Positions 58,211 to 64,000 of a stretch of DNA of 64,000 nucleotides are shown here, piece after piece. The DNA is from Adiantum capillus-veneris (taxonomy: Eukaryota; Streptophyta; Polypodiopsida; Polypodiales; Pteridaceae). The translations under genes and the position numbers were made by a program. The notes under the pieces are model-generated. The model did not search any database. It worked only from the letters and a program-made list of their open reading frames with translations, and was not told where the DNA came from. Each line of letters opens with the position of its first letter. Within the stretch, counting starts at the first letter, position 1. The stretch lies in NCBI GenBank assembly GCA_014529385.2, contig CM043965.1, positions 18,179,912 through 18,243,911 on the forward strand, read 5' to 3'.

Positions 58211-59900
58211 GTATCCATATGATTTTCTTCTTATCCTCTTAAATTCTTGATCAATCCAATCATCCTGCTTCTACAGAGTACTTAAGTAGCGACCTATCAA
58301 GAGGCATTCACCCTCATATAGTTCCTCTGAAAAGGACTCAAGTGAAGACACAAAACATGCATTACTACTCTTTGCATGATCAATAGTGCCAACATCATCT
58401 CCCTCAATAATCATGTCCTGTTCATCTTCATACCTTGCCCTAGATAGCGTATCTACCATTGGATTGTCTTTCCCTGCAATATGCTTGAACTCAGGATTCA
58501 AGGAGTTTATGTAGGCTATCCATCACAGCATTGCAATATCAGGAGTCGAACAGTTTGTGATCATTTCGAGAAGAGGCAAACAATTAGTTTCCACAATGAT
58601 TGATGCCCCCTATCAAGTACTCCTTGTCACACCTCAATGCTGTAACCACCCCCCATAGTTGGCAAGAACTCAGAATCTTGGCTCCGAATTTCACCACATA
58701 CCTTTTTCCTTCATCATCTTGTCCTACTGTCCATCCTATCTTGGTCCAAATCTCACCACATACCTTTTCATCATCATCTTGCCCTACTGCTCATCCTATC
58801 CTTGTAGGACTTGTGTCCACTGTCACAATGACAGGTCTCTCACATGCATAGTCTACCTTTCTCAAGGTTGGCAATGAAAGAATTAGATTCTTTAGCTTTC
58901 TCATGGCTTTTGTGTGCTCTTCTTCCCATCAAAACTTCTAATTATTTCTCAACAACCTATAAAGGGGATCTGCTACATGTGCATAATGTGGTATCCAAAT
59001 AAGATAGAAGACGCAAGCACCAAGAAATCTTCGAACTTCAGTTATAGTTGTACATGTTTCTTTCATGTTTTTGATTGCATCCATCTTTTTTGGACAAGGT
59101 CTTCTACCATAAGGACCGCACATATGCCCCACAATCAGCACTTCATCAACACCAAATATAGATTTTTGCCCTGAGAGGGTAAGATTAACTTCTTCAAGCT
59201 TTGACAAAATCTTCTCACAATCTTCGATATGGTCTGCAACAAACTTACGGCACCCCCTTGAATCCATAGCTTCATCTTTATCTTTGTCTTCACATCCTTT
59301 GATGGTTACATCATCAAGAAATGGCATTGTGATTTGAGGTATGAAGTCACGTAGAACCATGTTCATCTCGTTCATCATGTGTGCAACTGAATTTGTTGCT
59401 CCTTGAGGTAAGGTACACATCCTTACCAATCCCAAAGGTGTTTTCATAGTTGTCAAATCTCTACTCTCAACATCTAACTGAAATTGATCGTACCCTAAAT
59501 AGAGATCTCCCATTGAGTAAATTGACCTCCCTGCAAACGCCTCTGTAAATTCATCCACTATAGATCCTGTACCTACATTCCTGATGGTAACCTTGTTTAC
59601 AGGTTGCATATCTTGTATGAACCGCAAAGCTCCATCTTCTTAGGCACAGTGAACCACCTGTTTGAATATGGCGCACAAGAAGGATCCAAGATACCCATGC
59701 GAATCTTTTCATTGATTAGTTCTATTAACTTTGTCAAATGTGCTTTTGGAACTGGAATTGGGCGTATATTCCAAGGTACATGAGGGATAGTGAAGATCAC
59801 CATAGGTGCAACAACACTAGGATCAACACACCCTATCTCATGTGGTTGGAAAGAAAAAGCCTTACCATGTCTTGAAATCATTTCTTTAAAACTCTTCTTC
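58211..59900 (-). pseudogene. Reverse transcriptase and RNase H of the second Ty3 element
   Basis: 59597-59881 gives IPHVPWNIRPIPVPKAHLTK and SNRWFTVPKK; after a frameshift at 59630, MRFIQDMQPVNKVTI, SMGDLYLGYDQFQL, TLPQGATNSVAHMM and the catalytic FLDDVTIKG (about 59310), then VRRFLGACVFYLIWIPHYAH. RNase H (58.27-58.93 kb) is badly broken; its end keeps PEFKHIAGKDNPMVDTLSRA. Catalytic motif is FLDD rather than YMDD. Confidence 0.85.
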
Positions 59901-59902
59901 TC

Positions 59903-60250
59903 TTATTCTGTTAAAAACTCTTCAAAACCAACTTTTATCCCTTTTAGGGATTCCATTGTGAACTTGTGTCCAATTACTTTTGGATCCCTGAGACTTGGCT
60001 GCAAAGAAGCTTGCTCTAGATTTTTCTTGCAATCTAATGGTAAAGGTAAGGCCACCGGTCTCACTTTCTTTGCCACCGTTTTGTACTTGGTCTCCACACG
60101 CACTTCCTTCATTAGCATTGAAATCTTTTTGATCTTCAAAAGCCTCAATCACATCATACAGTTTCATAGAGCATACTTCCACAATGTGGGTTCCATCTTG
60201 CATGCTAGAATCCATTATAGCTTCAAACTAAGCATAGTATCTGCATGAGA
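59903..60250 (-). pseudogene. Linker between protease and RT of the second Ty3 element
   Basis: Two overlapping frames hold KLYDVIEAFEDQKDFNANEG and TVAKKVRPVALPLPLD, then GHKFTMESLKGIKVGFEEFL. One stop separates it from RT. No known domain. Confidence 0.65.
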
Positions 60251-60480
60251 AACTTGTTCAAAGAAACCTCAAATGTATTCACTATCCTCTATGAAACCAT
60301 TTTCTTTCATGTATTTCTATACACTATATACATATTGTCGCGCACTTCTTTTCATATCATCAAGCTTCATAAAACATACTGACCCATGCTTAGCTAATCC
60401 TTGGAAACCTGTAGAAAAAGATTCTTCTCGCTTTGGGTCAGGCGAGAGTCTTTTTCTTCTTGTACCATTGCAATCCTGCT

Positions 60481-60933
60481 TCACAATGGTACATGGCTAA
60501 AACCCCTTGTCTCCCTGTACTCTTTGAACTCTTTGTTCGCTTTTGCTAGAGGATACTCATAAAGACTATTGTGGTTCCTCTCGTGATTCACACACACAGT
60601 CAAAAATTGCACAACTCGCTTCCCATCTCTGCTCTTTACCCTAGCATAAGCAGAACCATCATCCAAGACCTTTGTTTCCATGTGAACAGTTGTGATGTAT
60701 GGCAGCCCAAGGATAAGAGGATAGAGAGACATCTCCTGCACATTACCAATCGTCACTTTCACATTTGGACAAGCCCCATACAGCTCTCTTGATGAGTTAT
60801 TTGCAGCTCTAATCATCCACCCATGGTCTGTGTCTATCCGCCACTTACCCTTCATGTAAAGACTCTTGGACATAAGATTGATCTTAGAGCCATGATCTAT
60901 CAATGCAACACATGGCTCCTCAAGATCACCCAC
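60481..60933 (-). pseudogene. Aspartic protease of the second Ty3 element
   Basis: CVALIDHGSKINLMSKSLY is the active-site segment (D-H-G-S in place of D-T/S-G-S/A), and SLYPLILGLPYITTVHMETK is the ILG region. Unlike the other element's proteases, the active-site Gly is kept. The frame is open for about 150 codons. Confidence 0.8.
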
Positions 60934-61053
60934 CTTGACTAAGGTTTCTGTTGTAGCTCTTGCCCAATGACTTTTGGAGTAGTGGCTTTTATAGGAGGCT
61001 TCATCATCATCATCATCATCCGCAAATCAAGCATGTGCATCTCTTTGAGAAGT

Positions 61054-62694
61054 CTAGTAGCATCCTACCACATTTTCATCACAATCACTCTCTTGGACAT
61101 GTATTCCATGTTCCTTAAGTGACTCCCCTTCACCCTCAGACTGTGGAGGAATAGACTCAGTGAGATTTTTCCTCTTTCTTTTTATGATATCTATAATTTC
61201 TTCATGAAACTCGCGTTTAGCAATGCCAAGAACCTCACCCAAGGTAAACTCAACTTTGCTATTGAAAGGCCTTTTTCTTTAGCTTTTCCTTGCTCTTTCT
61301 TCTTTCCTGTAGATGCCTCCTCCATAGGAATCTCAGGAGGAGGAGGCACATGTGGTGGAGCCTCATAACAAGGTCCTAGATCCTTTCTTCTAGCATTTTG
61401 CAAGATAGGCATGCACTGATAAAGAGTCCACAGGGGCATCCCAACCTGTTGTATGGCGTATGCAATCACCGGCTTCATGTAATACCCGTTTAGTTACCTT
61501 CCCTTTTTTGGCTGAGGCTACTGCATATGGCCACAAGCTATCAACCTCCTCAAAATCATATGGAGTATAATTTAACACTTTCTTTGGAATTAGCTCTATC
61601 TTTGCCCCATAGGTAGCAACCTCCACTGCAGAAATAGCATGACTAGTTGCGATATCCTCCACTAACTTCCGCATACCTCCTTTTCCAAAGTTAGTTCCTA
61701 ATGGCATACCTGTCTCCCGCAGATAGATCTTGCCATCCTTAAAAAACACAAGATCTCTTTTTAAGGCATCACTAAAGCTATCATAATCCCTTCTTCCATG
61801 GTCTGTGCCATCACACCATATGCATCTGTGCACAATTCCTTCTTTGCTTTGGGATTTTTGTCCTACAGTAGGTTGTCCTTTTTCTTCAAGCCTTGTTAGC
61901 TTTAACTTCATTTCTCACATGCTCTTAACAAGATCATCAAGCATTGAATTATCACCTTTTGGACTCACAACACTAGGCTTTGGTGGAATCTCTGACGTGC
62001 TAGGAGGAGATGTAGTACCATTCACCACCATATTGTCCCTACGATGTTGTCTCTTAACAAGTAATGAAACTACGTCTTCAACCTCTTTCCACTCAGCCTT
62101 TAGACCCTGTTCTGTATTCTTATCTCCAAGGAGTAGCTGTAGCTTTTCTTGGAGATCATGACCTGCATATTGAAGTAACAATTCGGTCTTTTCACTATCC
62201 AAAGTAGCGCACTCTGTTCCTGACAATTGAGCATAGCGTCGCTCAAACTCTCTCAACAGTTCAATGATGGAAAGTCCTTTTTTTGGCTTTGCAACCCAGT
62301 CCAAGAAGGTCCTTTTTGTAACCCTTTCAAAGTCCTCCATGAAGTATTCATCCTTTAGGGCTAATTTGAATTTCTCCCAACCTTCTCCATGCTCCTCCCT
62401 GATTCCCCTTACATGGTCTCTAATCTCGGGGACCACAACAAGCTCAAAACTACGAATCATGTCCACCCCTGGAACCCGTTGTAGCTCCATATCCTTTACA
62501 TAACCACGCAGAAACTTTGTGACATATTTCCCTTCAAATTGGTCCATTTTTTTCAAAATAGCTTGAAGGGCATTGGTTGCTGACACCTTCTTTCTTTCTG
62601 CAGCCTGTTGTTGTTGCATAAACTTGGCGAATGCTTGAAACAGTTGCATTGTTCCTTGATCAAAACGCATGCCTTTTTGCTCTTGTTGATCCAT
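61054..62694 (-). pseudogene. gag of the second Ty3 element
   Basis: Starts MDQQEQKGMRFDQ at 62694. The first frame (61915-62694) has a helical capsid-like region (FKLALKDEYFMEDFERVTKR, FERRYAQLSGTECATL). After a stop at 61915, 61390-61911 holds a zinc knuckle RCIWCDGTDHGRRDY whose last Cys is Tyr, then TNFGKGGMRKLVEDIA. Further frames down to 61054 are Pro- and Glu/Lys-rich. The start is well placed, about 80 bp after the primer site. Confidence 0.8.
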
Positions 62695-62756
62695 AGATTT
62701 GATTATTTGTAATTAAACCTTTCAAAACAAGTATTTGAACCCCCACCCCAGCTGCC

Positions 62757-62775
62757 TCGCGTCGGGTTCACCAAA
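62757..62775 (-). other. Primer-binding site candidate of the second Ty3 element
   Basis: On the minus strand TGGTGAACCCGACGCGAGG begins 2-3 bases inside the LTR boundary. It begins TGG as primer sites do; I could not assign the tRNA. Confidence 0.55.
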
Positions 62776-62777
62776 AA

Positions 62778-64000
62778 TGTCAGAATGTGTGCGGTCTAGC
62801 TTGGAAGGTGCAAAACCTCTGGCTGTGAGAGTTCGTGATGAGAGTCACAAACACTTTGTGAAAAAAATTTTGTGGAGAATCACCAAACCTCTTTATAAAT
62901 ATAAAGGTGACAAACAATCTAAGAGCATTCGTGACAGCAAAGTCACAAACCCTCTTTCCTATCATGCATGGAGTCTGCTTGTTTTCGTAGTCGAGATTAT
63001 GATGAGAGGATCACCAAATCACATTCAATTTCACTTTACAAGACCATTTAAAAACATTAAAGTTTCAGCCATGCAACCTCAATGCTCATACAAGCACAAT
63101 TCTCAATCAAAACCCAAACCTCTTTCATGGTATCATGTAGCCTCACCCCTAATTTCATAGCCGTAACATCAAACAGTTGAAAGGAATGCTCGAGCTTCCA
63201 CCTTCTTGGTGACCATTTTCTGATTTTGTAGAGATTTAAGAGCTTCTATATTGAAGCCCGAACACCATTTTGATAAGGGGAAAACCTAATTCACTCCCTC
63301 ACAAGCTCAAATACAAGATTGTGAAAAGGCGGGACTGCAACACACATAGATTGAGCAACCATGGAAGCTATTAGATAGTAGTGCAAAATTGCAGGTCTTT
63401 TCTGTAATAAGCAGCCCTGTCTCTCTTACCCATGAAATTTTTAGATGATGTGTTAATTTTTGGGCCATTTTACCCAAAACTAGGCCATTTTCAGCTCATT
63501 TTTGACCCAAAAAATGCCATTTTTGATGCGAAAAATCCCAAACGAAGTAAAAAAAATCCCTAAATTTATGGGATCACTCGCATAAGCATTAAAATCATAG
63601 ATAAGCATCATTTCCATCAATATACCATTTTGGGTCACTTTCCATGCAATTCTGCAATGGCGCCTGCTAGCTGATATTTTTGACAAATCTTTATAGGCGA
63701 GATGGCATAGATGCATAAAAACATGTAACGATCAAAATTATGAAGTCAAAACAAAAATTTGCAACAAAAGTAAATAATTGTTATTATTTACAGCTGAGTA
63801 ATTTTTCAACTTTTTTGCAAACTTGACATTATAGGCTTAATGAAGTATATACCAAATACATACTCTGAGTGAAATACGGGCTCATTTGGGTGCATAGGAT
63901 GAGAATGGTACCATATTTAGGCTTTAGGTCTCTAAAACAGTAGGTGTAAATAAATTTTGAGATTTTGAGCTCCAAATTTGTTCAAACTTGGTTAATGGGC
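62778..64000 (-). repeat. 5' LTR of the second Ty3 element, partial
   Basis: Begins TGTCAG at 62778 and matches 55696-56640 up to about 63705 with small indels. Beyond that the sequence (63715-64000) is A/T-rich, unlike the left LTR, with no gene visible. The end is outside the window. Confidence 0.75.

Larger units (their letters stand above)
55696..64000 (-). mobile_element. Second Ty3/gypsy LTR retrotransposon, minus strand, cut by the window end
   Basis: The left (3') LTR is 55696-56890 and the right (5') LTR starts at 62778 and leaves the window. Between them, on the minus strand: gag (61.05-62.69 kb), protease (60.48-60.93), linker, RT, RNase H and integrase (to 57.02). Order and motifs are Ty3/gypsy, but sequence and LTRs differ strongly from the element at 15-47 kb. 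No chromodomain is visible. Possible target duplication TATGC on the left. Confidence 0.88.

Noticed and set aside
1-64000. tRNA, rRNA or riboswitch features
   Set aside because: No cloverleaf or rRNA-like sequence was noticed; only retrotransposon primer sites resemble tRNA ends.

Overview
The window is plant nuclear DNA made almost entirely of transposable elements. Plant origin rests on the families present: CACTA (En/Spm) elements with Transpos_assoc, Transposase_21, DUF4218, DUF4216 and Transposase_24 domains, Ty1/copia, two Ty3/gypsy lineages, a gene fragment resembling a plant proline-rich cell-wall protein, GT-AG introns and teloboxes. The great abundance of (GA)n/(CT)n tracts and the unfamiliar repeat lineages suggest a large-genome plant, perhaps a fern or other seed-free plant; that is a weak guess. 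I see no rRNA, tRNA or intact ordinary host gene.

Layout. 1-6491: right part of a composite CACTA element holding two head-to-tail partial copies, inserted into a minus-strand Ty3/gypsy relic (6492-~6965). ~6965-12239 and 54836-~55095: pieces of one Ty1/copia element. A 3.5 kb MULE/hAT-like TIR element (7508-10979, 8-bp target duplication) carrying a proline-rich-protein fragment splits its integrase. Its reverse transcriptase is split by a 42.6 kb block, 12240-54835.

That block appears to be a TIR DNA transposon I cannot assign to a family, about 10.4 kb once later insertions are removed. It has matching ends, a plus-strand candidate transposase gene starting 360 bp from the left end, and a minus-strand multi-exon gene starting 355 bp from the right end; the two converge near 47.5 kb. 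Inside it sits a complete Ty3/gypsy element (15286-47465, target duplication GGTGG, tRNA-Asp-like primer site, polypurine tract). Inside its gag-pol lies a CACTA element (22406-35118, target duplication ATT), and inside that a reverse-oriented CACTA element of the same family (24349-32052, target duplication TAG). Removing the outer CACTA rejoins the Ty3 reading frame exactly. The unassigned element also holds a 1.3 kb TTAA-flanked element (48726-50062) and a tandem array of inverted repeats (~52.16-52.96 kb).

55696-64000: a second Ty3/gypsy element on the minus strand, running off the right edge.

Activity. Almost every coding region carries stops, frameshifts or deletions. The exceptions are the Transposase_24 gene of the outer CACTA (33221-34530), which looks intact, and most of the main transposase of the inner CACTA, which has one damaged exon junction. 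The most notable points are the unassigned two-gene transposon, a second aspartic-protease-like domain downstream of integrase in the first Ty3 element, a family of 18-bp palindromes in that element's non-coding parts, and the five-level nesting.
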